Shown: piece by piece, positions 1-10,250 of the stretch
How the letters are laid out: each line of letters begins with the position of its first letter
How positions within the stretch are numbered: the first letter of the stretch is position 1
Origin: Bartonella schoenbuchensis R1
GTDB taxonomy: Bacteria > Pseudomonadota > Alphaproteobacteria > Rhizobiales > Rhizobiaceae
Assembly: GCF_002022685.1 (NCBI RefSeq)
Contig: NZ_CP019789.1
Span: 682,001 to 746,000, forward strand
Length of the DNA stretch: 64,000 bases
Reading direction: 5' to 3'
The notes under the pieces: model-generated
The model's database searches: none
What the model was told of the DNA's origin: nothing
The model's input: the letters and a program-made list of their open reading frames with translations, nothing else
Position numbers and translations under genes: made by a program

Positions 1-96
1 GGTTCGCATCCCATATTATGAAGAGGGTTAAGACGCATTTGCAAAAAAGTCAACTGTAACTACTCTATATGTATAAGAAAACAACGATAAAAATAA

Positions 97-870
97 TTAA
101 TAACGAAATTGTTCTGATAAAATACGTTCATCCCATGAATGGTCAGGGTCGAAAAGAATAGAAGCTGTTACATCTGAAGCTGATGAAATGATAACTGAAT
201 GAACAGATTTAACTTCCACATTATCAGCGGCAGCATTTACAGGGCGTTTGTTTGCTTCGAGCATATCAAAACGCACTGTTACCGTATTGGGCAGTAATGC
301 TCCATGCCAGCGTCGAGGGCGAAAAGGGCTAACAGGGGTGAGGGCCATAAGAGGTGCCATGAGAGGCAAAATGGGGCCTTGTGCTGACAAATTATATGCG
401 GTAGATCCTGCTGGTGTGGCAACAAGGATACCATCACAATTGAGTTGTTCCATGCGTACTTTGTTATCAATGCTGATACGAATCTTAGCAGCTTGATAAG
501 ATTGACGAAATAAAGATACTTCATTAATTGCAAGTGCTTCAATATGTTGTTGACATTCAGTGTTTGCAATCATGCGTAGGGGGTGAATTTCTTTTTTGTG
601 CGCAGCAGCAATGCGGATTGGCAATTTCTGCTCATGAAACTCATTCATAAGGAATCCTATTGAACCTCGATTCATGCCATAAATAGGTTTTCCAGTATTC
701 ATAACATCTCGCACCGCTCGTAACATTGTTCCATCACCGCCGAGTGCAACAACTACATCGCTTTCTTCAAGAGAAGAATGTCCATAAACGGAGATTAATT
801 GATTGGTGGCTTTAATAGCCTCTTCAGTTTCAGCAGAAATGAAATGAAAGCGACTTGGTAATGGTGGCAT
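97..870 (-). CDS. nadK: NAD kinase
   Basis: ATP-dependent NAD kinase, which phosphorylates NAD to NADP in the cytosol. The 257-residue protein has the family GGDG loop at residues 44-47 (in VALGGDGTML), the NE motif in AINEVSLFR and the glycine-rich substrate segment CDGILVATPAGSTAYN. Length matches the short alphaproteobacterial form. The start MPPLPSRFHF is the usual beginning of the rhizobial proteins. It is a single-gene unit; the 96 bases beyond its stop hold nothing recognisable. Motifs make the call secure. Confidence 0.95.
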   Translation of the reverse strand: MPPLPSRFHFISAETEEAIKATNQLISVYGHSSLEESDVVVALGGDGTMLRAVRDVMNTGKPIYGMNRGSIGFLMNEFHEQKLPIRIAAAHKKEIHPLRMIANTECQQHIEALAINEVSLFRQSYQAAKIRISIDNKVRMEQLNCDGILVATPAGSTAYNLSAQGPILPLMAPLMALTPVSPFRPRRWHGALLPNTVTVRFDMLEANKRPVNAAADNVEVKSVHSVIISSASDVTASILFDPDHSWDERILSEQFRY

Positions 871-1094
871 TGAGAATTGTCCTGGTATTTTCGGTATATT
901 TTTAATGTATTTTTTAGAATTTGGAAGTTTTATATAAGCACCATTTTTGCAAAAAGAAGGAATTTTGTATGAAAAGTTAATCTATTGTGGGACAATATTT
1001 TTCTTTTTGCAATTTTTTTCAAAATGGTAATTCACCATTGAAGCTAAGAGCATGATCAGTTAAAAGGCCTCAACTGGTTTAAAATAGTTTTTCG

Positions 1095-1171
1095 GCACCC
1101 GTAGCTCAGTTGGATAGAGCGCTGCCCTCCGAAGGCAGAGGTCACAGATTCGAATTCTGTCGGGTGCACCA
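1095..1171 (+). tRNA. tRNA-Arg (anticodon CCG)
   Basis: A 77-base cloverleaf including an encoded CCA. The acceptor GCACCCG pairs with CGGGTGC, the anticodon stem CTGCC/GGCAG carries loop CTCCGAA with anticodon CCG, and the T-arm contains TTCGAAT. It reads CGG arginine codons. It stands alone between nadK and hutH. Confidence 0.95.
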
Positions 1172-1839
1172 AACTTTTTTCAATACTATTGAATATCATT
1201 ATAAGTAATATACCGTATAAGTAATATTACCGTTAGTTTATGTACTTAAATAAAGATTGAACAGCCGCTGCTTAAAAATATAAGGAAATTTTTCTTTATT
1301 GTGTGCTTGTTATTTTATAAAAAACTAAGCAAAGTTTTTATTTATAAAGTTTTGAAGCTTTTGTATCTGCAAAATATCTGAAATATAATACTTTACAGAA
1401 CTATATTAATAGACAAATTATTCTAACAATATTTTTGTTAAAATTAATATTCATTAGTAAAATAGTAGATTAGTTTCATTATATTAAAGCACCAATTTTA
1501 CAATTGATGACGCTATTTTAATATATTTGCTGTCATCAATTAATTATAAAACTGGCTAAGATATTCTAATCTAATGCAACAGTTTTCGTTGATGTATTGT
1601 TAGTTTTTAACTTCATAATAATTATCTCTATTTACGCGGCATTTTATAGGCATTTTATTATTGAGACGTTTAAAAATCATGCTTATAGATTAGGTATATT
1701 CACTATAATATTTGATATTAAATTTTAATGACCTAGTATTATTTTTGATAAAATAAATACAAGCTGTATAGAGCTGTGATATTTTTTCATAAGCAAGACG
1801 CTAATCTTACATTATACTAGATTAATAAGAAAGAAGATT
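1172..1839. other. gene-free AT-rich spacer upstream of hutH
   Basis: About 670 bases, very AT-rich, with no convincing reading frame on either strand and no strong hairpin. The promoter of hutH must lie here but I cannot place it with confidence. Confidence 0.6.
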
Positions 1840-3378
1840 ATGACGATTATACTCAAGCCAGGCGAGGTAACACTTAGCGAACTTGAATCTGTTTATTGGG
1901 GTGGTAAAATAAGCAAACTTCATGAAGATACCCACCTAGCTATCAAGAAGGGGGCGGCACGCATTGCTGAAATTGCTGCGGGTGATGAGCCAGTTTATGG
2001 CATTAATACCGGTTTTGGAAAGTTAGCTTCCATTAAAATTGATGTAGATGATATGGTCATTTTACAAAGAAATCTTATTTTATCACATTGTTGTGGTGTA
2101 GGGGCTCCTTTAGCTGAAAATATTGTACGTTTGATAATGACATTAAAGCTTATTTCGCTTGGACGAGGGGTTTCTGGTGTTCGTCTGGAATTAGTGCATT
2201 TATTAGAAAATATGCTTGAAAAGGGAGTTATTCCTGTCATTCCTGAAAAGGGATCAGTTGGTGCATCAGGTGATCTAGCTCCACTTGCTCATATGGCAGC
2301 TGTTATGATAGGTGAAGGAGAAGCGTTCTTTCAAAATATTCGTATGAGTGGAGCAGATGCTTTAGAAAAAGCAGGGTTATCGCCTATTGTTTTAGAAGCA
2401 AAAGAAGGTTTAGCTCTTATCAATGGCACTCAAACCTCAACAGCACTTGCACTTGCAGGTCTTTTTCACGCTTATCGGGCATTGTGTGGAGGGCTTCTTT
2501 CTGGCGCAATGTCTACAGATGCCATTATGGGCTCAACGGCTCCATTTCATCCCGATATCCACATTTTACGTGGCCATCATGGGCAAATTGTTGTATCGCA
2601 AACATTAGAAAAACTGATAGAAGGTTCAGGAATTCGGGTAGAGCATTTGCATGATGATAAACGTGTTCAAGATCCTTATTGTATACGTTGCCAACCACAA
2701 GTTATGGGTGCTTGTTTTGATATTCTTACAGCAGCAGCAAAAACACTAATTATTGAAGCAAATGCAGTAACAGATAATCCATTAATTTTAAGCAACGGTG
2801 CAGTTGTATCGGGTGGAAATTTTCATGCTGAACCTGTGGCTTTTGCTGCTGATCAGATCGCGCTTGCTTTATGTGAAATAGGTTCAATTTCTCAAAGACG
2901 TATTGCTCTTATGGTTGATCCAGCAGTTTCCTATGGGCTTCCTGCTTTTTTAGTACAAAACGCAGGCCTTAATTCAGGTTTCATGATCGCTGAAGTAACA
3001 GCAGCTGCTTTAATGTCTGAAAATAAACAAATGGCATATCCCGCTTCGGTTGATTCAACACCAACTTCAGCAAATCAGGAAGATCATGTTTCAATGGCTT
3101 GCCATGGTGCTCGTCGATTATTAGCTATGAGCGACAATCTTTTTACTATTATTGGTATTGAAACACTTGTTGCAGTACAGGGAATTGAATGCCGTTCTCC
3201 TCTAAAAACAAGCCCTTTATTGCAGTCTGTTATGGAATATTTACGTAAGAATATCACCACTCTTAAAGCGGATCGTTATATGGCTGTAGATCTTGAAAAG
3301 GTGCATGTACTTGTAAGTGGGGGACATTTGTTATCTGTTTTACTAGAAACAATTTTTCCACAATTGGAGCTGAAATAA
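1840..3378 (+). CDS. hutH: histidine ammonia-lyase
   Basis: Deaminates L-histidine to urocanate, the first step of histidine use. The 512-residue protein has the autocatalytic Ala-Ser-Gly triad that forms the MIO electrophile at residues 142-144 ([10 protein letters not shown]), the NTGFG motif near residue 56 and the family signature around VTDNPL and FHAEPVAFA. Full family length and intact. The ATG follows AAGAAAGAAG as ribosome site. No hutU, hutI or hutG is adjacent; the next gene is an amino-acid permease in the same direction, so uptake followed by deamination is a reasonable inference. What becomes of urocanate cannot be told from this window. Confidence 0.95.
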   Translation: MTIILKPGEVTLSELESVYWGGKISKLHEDTHLAIKKGAARIAEIAAGDEPVYGINTGFGKLASIKIDVDDMVILQRNLILSHCCGVGAPLAENIVRLIMTLKLISLGRGVSGVRLELVHLLENMLEKGVIPVIPEKGSVGASGDLAPLAHMAAVMIGEGEAFFQNIRMSGADALEKAGLSPIVLEAKEGLALINGTQTSTALALAGLFHAYRALCGGLLSGAMSTDAIMGSTAPFHPDIHILRGHHGQIVVSQTLEKLIEGSGIRVEHLHDDKRVQDPYCIRCQPQVMGACFDILTAAAKTLIIEANAVTDNPLILSNGAVVSGGNFHAEPVAFAADQIALALCEIGSISQRRIALMVDPAVSYGLPAFLVQNAGLNSGFMIAEVTAAALMSENKQMAYPASVDSTPTSANQEDHVSMACHGARRLLAMSDNLFTIIGIETLVAVQGIECRSPLKTSPLLQSVMEYLRKNITTLKADRYMAVDLEKVHVLVSGGHLLSVLLETIFPQLELK

Positions 3379-3835
3379 TATTTATTTTAAGATTAAGCAA
3401 AAGCTCATTATATTTTCTAGGCTTTCCTCATATAGGTTTTGTGTCAGATGATATATTAAACCGATTAAGTAAGTAGAGACGATTTATAAGTTAAACGAGC
3501 GTATTCATCATTTCTATGATTGGATTTGTAATAATGTAATGGCAATACATCGAAAGCATCATAAAAAAGGCATTATTTATTATCAACACCTCTTAAAACT
3601 GAGAGAACAAAAAGAATATAATTTTTTGTTATGAACAGTGCAAATTGCATCGTCATATATAATGATTATGCATTTTAACCGTTATGATATTATATTTTTT
3701 ATGAGATGAAAAAATAGAAATTTCAAAATCTTTCAGATCCATTAAGGTTTTTTGCATTTCAGTCGGCTTCGGTGCTTGTTAGTCTGAAAATTTGCGCCTT
3801 TATAAGGATTATATAGCATTTGAAAAAGGAAAAAA
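3379..3835. other. gene-free spacer between hutH and permease
   Basis: About 460 AT-rich bases with no supported gene. The gap argues that the permease has its own promoter rather than being a simple two-gene operon with hutH. Confidence 0.55.
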
Positions 3836-5212
3836 ATGTCAATAAACCAACTTAAACGAGGTATGAATAAACGTCAGGTTATATTTTTAGCTTTCGGGTC
3901 TGCTATCGGAACAGGTCTTTTTTACGGGTCTGCACAAGCAATTAATCTTGCTGGTCCAAGTGTTCTTATTGCGTATTGTGTTGCGGGTTTAGCTGTTTTT
4001 ATGGTGATGCGGGCTCTAGGTGAGATGATTATTCATAATCCTTTGCCAGGTTCTTTTGCCCGTTATGCTGCAAATCATATATCACCTTTGGCTGGTTTTT
4101 TAACAGGGTGGACATATGTTTTTGAAGTGGTTCTTGTTGGTTTAGCTGATATCACAGTTTTTGCCACTTATATGGGGTTTTGGTATCCTAGTGTTTCTCC
4201 TTGGATCTGGACATTGAGCATTACACTTATCATTACTGCTATTAATTTAGCGGCAGTAAAAGTATATGGTGAGCTAGAATTTTGGCTGTCTTCTATCAAA
4301 GTAATTGCTATTATTGTTATGATTGTTTTAGGTCTAGCAATTATTGTATTTAATTGGAATATGGGGGCGCAACCCACCATTCATAATTTATGGCAAAATG
4401 GTGGTATATTTCCCAATGGTTGGTTTGGTTTTTTAGCTTGCTTTAGCGTTGTTGTTTTTTCTTTTGGTGGGGTAGAGATTGTTGGAATAGCGGCTATGGA
4501 AACGCAAGATCCTAATAAAACTATTTCAAAAGCAATTAATTCTATTCCGATTCGAATTTTACTATTTTACGTTATGACTTTAACGGTTTTAATGATACTT
4601 TATCCTTGGAATAAAATTAGTTTTATTGATAGTCCTTTTGTTTCAATTTTTGAAAATCTTGGTATTTCATCAGCAGCTAATATTCTTAACGTTGTGGTTG
4701 TTACAGCAGCTGTTTCAGCCATTAATAGCGAGATGTATGGTGCTAGCCGCATGATTCATGGGCTGTCACAAGAAGGCTATGCATTTAAGAAATTTCAATG
4801 TTTGTCAAAAAACGGTGTACCAATTTTTGTTATTTTACTAATATTTGTCATATTTCTTTTTGGTGTTGTTCTTAATTATTTTTATCACGATCAACTTTTC
4901 TTTCTTATTGCAGCAATGGCAACATTTGCGACAGTTTTCGTTTGGGTGATGATTTTGCTTTCGCAAATTTTTATGCGACTTAAAATGCCCAGAGAAGAAC
5001 AGCATAATCTGAAATTTCCGATTCCATTTTGGCCAATAGGATCGATTTTTGCTATTTTGTTTATGATTTTTGTTTTCATTTTGTTATGCTTTTTTGGTGA
5101 TACACGACCAGTTTTAATCATAGGAGTAGCTTGGATTAGTTGGCTTGTAGTTTGTTTTTACATACTTAATTTTTTAAATAAAAAAAGTAAAAAAACTATC
5201 TGTAAAAATTGA
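3836..5212 (+). CDS. amino-acid permease, ProY/HutT-like
   Basis: Inner-membrane amino-acid:proton symporter of the AAT branch of the APC superfamily. The 458-residue protein has about twelve hydrophobic segments. The first carries the family substrate motif FGSAIGTGLFYGSA (residues about 20-34), and a consensus loop GALGEM-type sequence (RALGEMI) follows near residue 60. Closest by memory to ProY/HutT-type proline or histidine permeases. Its position behind hutH, in the same orientation, favours histidine as substrate; this is inference. Start ATG follows AAAAAGGAAAAAA. Confidence 0.85.
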   Translation: MSINQLKRGMNKRQVIFLAFGSAIGTGLFYGSAQAINLAGPSVLIAYCVAGLAVFMVMRALGEMIIHNPLPGSFARYAANHISPLAGFLTGWTYVFEVVLVGLADITVFATYMGFWYPSVSPWIWTLSITLIITAINLAAVKVYGELEFWLSSIKVIAIIVMIVLGLAIIVFNWNMGAQPTIHNLWQNGGIFPNGWFGFLACFSVVVFSFGGVEIVGIAAMETQDPNKTISKAINSIPIRILLFYVMTLTVLMILYPWNKISFIDSPFVSIFENLGISSAANILNVVVVTAAVSAINSEMYGASRMIHGLSQEGYAFKKFQCLSKNGVPIFVILLIFVIFLFGVVLNYFYHDQLFFLIAAMATFATVFVWVMILLSQIFMRLKMPREEQHNLKFPIPFWPIGSIFAILFMIFVFILLCFFGDTRPVLIIGVAWISWLVVCFYILNFLNKKSKKTICKN

Positions 5213-6038
5213 GTTTTTCATTTATTAATAACAAGGAACTTTTGCTATTATTGATACATAGTCATTGCAAATGCGGTAAATATTATAAGCACCAATTTCA
5301 TTGGCAAACCGAGTTTTTGTGATTGAGTGAGTGAAAATCTACTTTATGGAAATTCTATATTACTGATAAAATTAGCATATTATGGTATATGTGAAAGTTA
5401 TTTTATGTATTATTTATATTCATTTAAATGAATTTTTTCATAAAATGTTTTAAATAGCTGAGGAGGGCATAATTATTATTTATAAATTTACAACCCTCAT
5501 ACAAATATATCAAATTCGCATCTTAACTTTTCTTGCTTCCATATTAAGATAATCACCTTAAATAAAAAGGGGAATAACTAATTACCACTTGAATTGTTAT
5601 AGTAGAATTTATGTTCATTCTGTTATCTAACGCATTTATACAATTATTACATCATAATATGCTGCATTAGTTGAGCTTATTTGTATGATGCTAAGCTTAT
5701 TGGTTCATGATAACTTAAAGACTATATGCTAACAGGTAAAAGCAGTGTTTAGATGAATATGCTGCTATTATCGGTATAAAATTTTCCATAGATTTGGATC
5801 TCGTTATAAATATAATTCAAAGTAAAAACCAAGCCGTTGGAATTCTGAGTGTTTTAATGTTTGGCTTTCCATAGATCAAAATCAAATCTGGTTTGATATG
5901 ATAATTACAACACTTATACCTTTGATCGTTAATGCATGATTTCGCTAGTATATCTTTAGTGGTTTATTTTTTGCTAATGCTTTAGTCACAAGCGACAAAT
6001 CCACCTCTAATGCATTATTGACATACCTACTTTTGCCT
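5213..6038. other. gene-free AT-rich region
   Basis: Over 800 bases without a supported coding frame. It looks like deteriorated sequence leading into the relic that follows; I could not recover a protein from it. Confidence 0.5.
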
Positions 6039-6375
6039 TTAAGGTCTCTGCAGAATGATTGAATATAAACGATTTTCCACATAGCTAACTAAGATTGCTT
6101 CGTAAGCTTCTTTAGCTTTGTCGTCGCGGATCATATTTCGTAAACTGTTTAATGATGTACGTTCAACACGATTTGTTTTAGCAACTTAATAGCTTTGTGT
6201 AATGTTTCAGGGATGGATTGGAAGAAATCAAGTGGTAACACTTGTTCCTAGCAATGCTGGTCATGAATATCCACACGCATCTGATGTAGTAAGACCTGTG
6301 GATTTGATGACAGTAACTGTAGTCTCCTGAATTTCATTAGCAATATAAGCTGGAATTTTTTCCGTTATTAGATCT
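6039..6375 (-). pseudogene. degenerate gene relic of unknown family
   Basis: Reading the minus strand by hand gives protein-like stretches in shifting frames. The first contains EKIPAYIANEIQETTV and is interrupted by TGA. The next contains EQVLPLDFFQSIPETLHKAI, then a frame change leads into NSLRNMIRDDKAKEAYEAIL and a stop at 6039-6041. Codon texture is coding-like but no single frame is open. I do not recognise the family; a phage or plasmid accessory gene is possible. No start can be assigned. Confidence 0.4.
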
Positions 6376-6510
6376 TCTATTCATCTTGTAACTGTGATGT
6401 AATACAAAACAAGTTTATGTTGAGAAAATCTTATTCCCTAACCTTATTATTTATCTAGGACCTTTAAAAACAATAATAAAATCAAACGAATGTAGAAACG
6501 TAAAAATAAA

Positions 6511-6585
<75 letters not shown>

Positions 6586-6692
6586 ATTCAACGATGGTGT
6601 ATACGCGCATACTGCATATAGAATTATAAACGTCAATGTCTGATTTAATTTTTTATTTGGTTAAATGCAGATAATTTACAGAAAATGTTCTG

Positions 6693-7055
6693 TTAAGCAG
6701 CTATAAGTATTTTTTCAACTTCGCTAACTAATTCACGCAAATGAAACGGTTTAGAGAGCACTTTAGCATCAGGAATGGTATCATTATTTGAGTTTAAAGC
6801 AACTGCTGCAAAACCTGTAATGAACATAACTCGTAAATCAGGATCAATTTCAGTGGCACGTCGTGCTAACTCAATTCCATCCATTTCTGGCATCACAATA
6901 TCAGTGAGTAGAAGAGAAAATGGCTCTTCTTGTAGACGTTTATATGCACTAGCACCATTATCAAAGTCGATGACTTCATAACCTGCACGTTCTAGTGCTT
7001 TTACTAGAAAGCGGCGCATATCATTATCATCTTCCGCGAGCAAGATTCGTTTCAT
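6693..7055 (-). CDS. cpdR: CpdR-like single-domain response regulator
   Basis: Stand-alone receiver domain, 120 residues from the preferred start MKRILLAEDD; a longer frame would add seven residues. It has the acidic pair in LAEDDN, phospho-acceptor Asp52 in LLLTDIVMPE, a Thr in FITGFA and the conserved Lys in SKPF. No output domain. In Caulobacter and Rhizobiales CpdR gates ClpXP degradation of cell-cycle proteins, its activity set by the CckA-ChpT phosphorelay; the sequence matches that orthologue closely. Start choice rests on similarity and on GGAC seven bases upstream. Transcribed alone, leftward. Confidence 0.85.
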   Translation of the reverse strand: MKRILLAEDDNDMRRFLVKALERAGYEVIDFDNGASAYKRLQEEPFSLLLTDIVMPEMDGIELARRATEIDPDLRVMFITGFAAVALNSNNDTIPDAKVLSKPFHLRELVSEVEKILIAA

Positions 7056-7076
7056 GATTATGTCCAATTGCTCCAT

Positions 7077-7629
7077 TTATCAGTTTTTCGCTATACTAGT
7101 GTATACGATATAAAGTATTTATAAAAAAGCGGTAAAATATTTTATAATTAGAATGAATAGCAAAATGGTTAACTGTTGCATATTTGTCAAGGATACATAA
7201 TGTTGTTCTTAGTTGAATTCAATTTAAAATATGTATGACATTGGAAGAAGACTGGGTATTTTATATATTTTGAACTGTCGGTATTACCTGTTTTTAGTAA
7301 TGTAAATTGTAAGATATATGCGTTTAATCTCATTTTTCCTCCCGAATTTTGATTATTCAAAGAGAAAAAGATAGGTAAAAAACTTTCTTACTGAAGTTCT
7401 TAAATCAATGCAAAAAGCTATATTTCTCTTATCAATAGCGTTAAAACCAAGAAAGCATTTAATACTAACAAAAAGGAACTTAATACTAAATTGTGATGGT
7501 GATGAAGAAATAAAAAACAGTTATCCTTATTTTTGCTCTCTTTTATGAATTAAAATACAAAAGAGTTGAAATGGAAAAGATTGATTACCAAATAAATATC
7601 ACAATCGCCATGATGGGATTGTTGGTTTG
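7077..7629. other. gene-free spacer
   Basis: About 550 AT-rich bases between divergently transcribed cpdR and hsp20, with no supported gene. Promoters for both should lie here; none is assigned. Confidence 0.5.
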
Positions 7630-7692
7630 TAAGAAAGTCTGCCATTTGGAGACTTTGTAAATTAATTATAGTCGCTCTAAAGGAGGGCAATT
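7630..7692 (+). promoter_or_regulatory. candidate ROSE-type RNA thermometer leader
   Basis: The leader directly before the Hsp20 gene has a perfect 7-bp inverted repeat AAAGTCT/AGACTTT (7634-7640 and 7650-7656), extended by CC/GG around an ATTT loop. Next comes TCGCT at 7672-7676, which fits the ROSE UYGCU consensus, and the ribosome site AGGAGG at 7681-7686. CTC (7675-7677) can pair with GAG (7682-7684) across a five-base loop, followed by a G-G mismatch and a C-G pair, as in described ROSE elements. Such leaders melt on heating to free the ribosome site of small heat-shock genes in rhizobia. Function here is inferred. Confidence 0.55.
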
Positions 7693-8193
7693 ATGCGTCA
7701 AGTAGATTTTTCACCATTCTATCGTTCAACAGTAGGTTTTGATCATCTTTTAAACTGGTTTGATTCCAGAACACAACCGGATGATGTTTCTTCTTATCCA
7801 CCATATAATATTGAGCGTTTAAGTGAGGACTCTTATCGGATTTCTATGGCTGTTGCTGGTTTTTCTTTAAATGAAATCGATATTGAAACGCATTGTAACC
7901 AGCTAACTATTAAAGGTGAGAAAATACCTGAAAATGATAATGAAGGGCGAGAATTCCTTTATCGAGGAATTGCTTCGCGTGCTTTTGAAAGGCGTTTTCA
8001 TTTAGCTGATCATGTTAAGGTCATAGGAGCAGAATTAAGAGATGGTCTTCTTCATATCCAGCTTAAAAGAGAAATGCCAGCTGAATTAAAACCCAAGAAG
8101 ATAGTTGTACAACAAGCGTCGCCATCTGTTGCTAAAAGTAGCAATGGTCATAATATACATAAAGCGAGTTTAGAAGTTGAAACAACAGAATAA
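7693..8193 (+). CDS. Hsp20/alpha-crystallin small heat-shock protein (IbpA/HspD type)
   Basis: ATP-independent holdase chaperone of the cytoplasm. The 166-residue protein has an N-terminal region ending near YPPYNIERL, then the alpha-crystallin beta-sandwich from about residue 38 to 130 with the AVAGFSLNEIDIE stretch, the LTIKGEK segment and the signature AFERRFHLADHV. The tail is long and polar, rich in Ser/Ala/Val, without an obvious IXI motif except KKIVVQ near residue 136. Preceded by a ROSE-like leader with strong AGGAGG and followed by a clear terminator, so it is a monocistronic heat-shock unit. Confidence 0.92.
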   Translation: MRQVDFSPFYRSTVGFDHLLNWFDSRTQPDDVSSYPPYNIERLSEDSYRISMAVAGFSLNEIDIETHCNQLTIKGEKIPENDNEGREFLYRGIASRAFERRFHLADHVKVIGAELRDGLLHIQLKREMPAELKPKKIVVQQASPSVAKSSNGHNIHKASLEVETTE

Positions 8194-8220
8194 ATTATAA
8201 TTTTTAAAGATATTCAAAAA

Positions 8221-8246
8221 CGCGAGGCAAAAGTCTCGCGTTTTTT
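8221..8246 (+). terminator. Rho-independent terminator of hsp20
   Basis: CGCGAG (8221-8226) pairs with CTCGCG (8235-8240) around an eight-base loop and is followed at once by six T. It sits 27 bases after the hsp20 stop. Confidence 0.9.
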
Positions 8247-8600
8247 ATTTTCTGCTGATAAAAAAGCTATTTAATTAAAAGTGTTTGTTGCGTAAATAAT
8301 GATTGTGAATAATAGCATTATTTTCAATAATACAAGATAATAGAGATGGATTAAATGTAGCTAAAGGCAGGATGATTTCTGTAGATCAATTAGTAACTGT
8401 GATAAATATTATAACTTACTTCCTAATAGCTATTTATATGAGCAACGATTTTTTGATAGTTCAATAGAATGTTTGATAAGGCAGCAAGATATTAGATTAG
8501 AGTAAGCGTGTTTATTGTATATACTAAAGTAGGTATCAAAACGATTATTCTGATTTGAAAAAATGTATATTTCTTACTTTTTATAAGTAGAGCATAAAAA
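8247..8600. other. gene-free spacer
   Basis: About 350 AT-rich bases between the hsp20 terminator and tRNA-Pro. No supported feature seen. Confidence 0.55.
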
Positions 8601-8677
<77 letters not shown>

Positions 8678-8971
8678 AACTGTCCAAAACGACTAAACGA
8701 CTGTCTCTTTAAAGGCAAGAGAAAAAACAAACAGAGTAAAATCTAATGAAACGCCTTTTTTCTGCTTTGAGAAAAAGCTTAAAAAAGTAAAAATGAGATT
8801 TTGATACTTCATCTCGGAGTAGATTTGAAATAAGAAATCAAAGCTCAAGTTTACAGAAAGGGTTAAACGTTCCAATTTGTGTCTTGTTATTTTGTTTTTA
8901 ATGTATCAAAAAATGAAATTATCGTAGATAAAGTCATTAAAAATACTTGTTTGGTAAGGGAAAAGTGAACG

Positions 8972-9346
8972 ATGGGTCGTTCGGTAATAAGTTTGACAGA
9001 AGTTGCAATAGATCGCATTAAAGATATTATGAAAACAAAAAATGCGTGTGGTATTCTTATTGGCATCAAAAAAGGTGGCTGTGCGGGAATGGAATATACA
9101 ATTACTCTCGCAAAAGAAGAAATGCACGATGCAGATGTTGTTGAAATTGATGGTGCTCGCGTTTTTATTGCGCGCGATGCAATATTGTTTTTATTAGGAA
9201 CACAGGTAGATTATGAAGTAACCACACTTCGTTCTGGTTTTATATTCAACAATCCCAATCAAATTTCAGCATGTGGGTGCGGTGAATCAGTAGAAATTCG
9301 TCCTGCTTCACAAAATAAATTGAATGAAATATATGAAACTCATTGA
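8972..9346 (+). CDS. A-type iron-sulfur carrier (IscA/SufA family)
   Basis: Cytosolic carrier that receives Fe-S clusters from a scaffold and delivers them to apo-proteins. The 124-residue protein has the three family cysteines: Cys37 in GGCAGM and Cys101/Cys103 in ACGCGE. ATG follows GGTAAGGGAAAAGTGAACG. No suf genes adjoin it here, though a NifU/SufU-like scaffold lies at 42.2 kb. Convergent with mazG. The SufA versus IscA name cannot be decided from this gene alone; alphaproteobacteria usually rely on the SUF system. Confidence 0.92.
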   Translation: MGRSVISLTEVAIDRIKDIMKTKNACGILIGIKKGGCAGMEYTITLAKEEMHDADVVEIDGARVFIARDAILFLLGTQVDYEVTTLRSGFIFNNPNQISACGCGESVEIRPASQNKLNEIYETH

Positions 9347-9395
9347 GTTTTGTGAGATTGCATTTAGTAAAGTAGGGGGCCGTTAGTTTATTTTC

Positions 9396-10217
9396 TTATT
9401 GTGTATTTTTAGCTTCATTCCAAAGAGCTTCTATTTCTTTTAAAGATACGTCAATCAATTTTTTTGACTGATTTGATAGACTTTCTTCAATATAGGTGAA
9501 GCGATTTCTAAATTTTATATTTGTTTTTTTTAATGCCTTTTGGGGATCAATTTTCAAATGGCGTGCAAGATTAAGTATGGCAAAATAAAGATCACCAAAT
9601 TCAGCTTCTATTTCTAAAGCTTTATCAGCCTTAATTGCTTCTTTAAGTTCATTGATTTCTTCTTTTATTTTTTTGAAGACTTTATCTTTCTTACGCCAAT
9701 CAAAGCCTACTTTAGCAGCCATATTTTGTAAAGCAAGTGCTTCTCGATCTGCTGGTTGAGTTTGCTTTACTTGTGCAAGATAGCCTGTTGGTGTATCGTC
9801 TGGTAAACCTGCCTCTTTGAGCCGTTGTTTCCGTTCAGCTTTTTCTATTTTTTTGATATGTTCCCATGCATTCTCTGGAAAATCTAAGTTTCTTTGTTCT
9901 GCATTTCCAAAAACATGAGGATGGCGGCGAATTATTTTTGCAGTAATAGCATAAACAACATCATCAAAAGAAAAGCTACCTTCCTCCTTAGCAATCGCAG
10001 CATAATAAACTATCTGTAAGAGAAGATCACCCAATTCGTCACAAAGATCTATTCGGTTACCTCGCTCAATGGCATCAATAACTTCATAAACTTCTTCGAT
10101 CGTATAAGGTATGATAGATTCAAAAGTTTGTTTTATATCCCAAGCACAACCACTATCGCGATTTCGTAACATCGTAATAATTGTAATAAGGTCATTAATA
10201 TCTTTTGATGCTAACAC
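9396..10217 (-). CDS. mazG: nucleoside triphosphate pyrophosphohydrolase MazG
   Basis: Hydrolyses NTPs and dNTPs to the monophosphate and pyrophosphate, a house-cleaning enzyme. The 273-residue protein contains two MazG domains. The first (about residues 20-120) has EEVYEVIDAI and DELGDLLLQIV supplying the metal-binding acidic residues; the second (about 165-260) has EINELKEAI and EAEFGDLYFAI. Start is GTG. The stop of lpxXL lies upstream with a short gap, so it may be the tail gene of the leftward acpXL-lpxXL cluster. Confidence 0.93.
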   Translation of the reverse strand: MLASKDINDLITIITMLRNRDSGCAWDIKQTFESIIPYTIEEVYEVIDAIERGNRIDLCDELGDLLLQIVYYAAIAKEEGSFSFDDVVYAITAKIIRRHPHVFGNAEQRNLDFPENAWEHIKKIEKAERKQRLKEAGLPDDTPTGYLAQVKQTQPADREALALQNMAAKVGFDWRKKDKVFKKIKEEINELKEAIKADKALEIEAEFGDLYFAILNLARHLKIDPQKALKKTNIKFRNRFTYIEESLSNQSKKLIDVSLKEIEALWNEAKNTQ

Positions 10218-10250
10218 TTTTGTCTCTTTTGTGAGGATGATATGGACACA

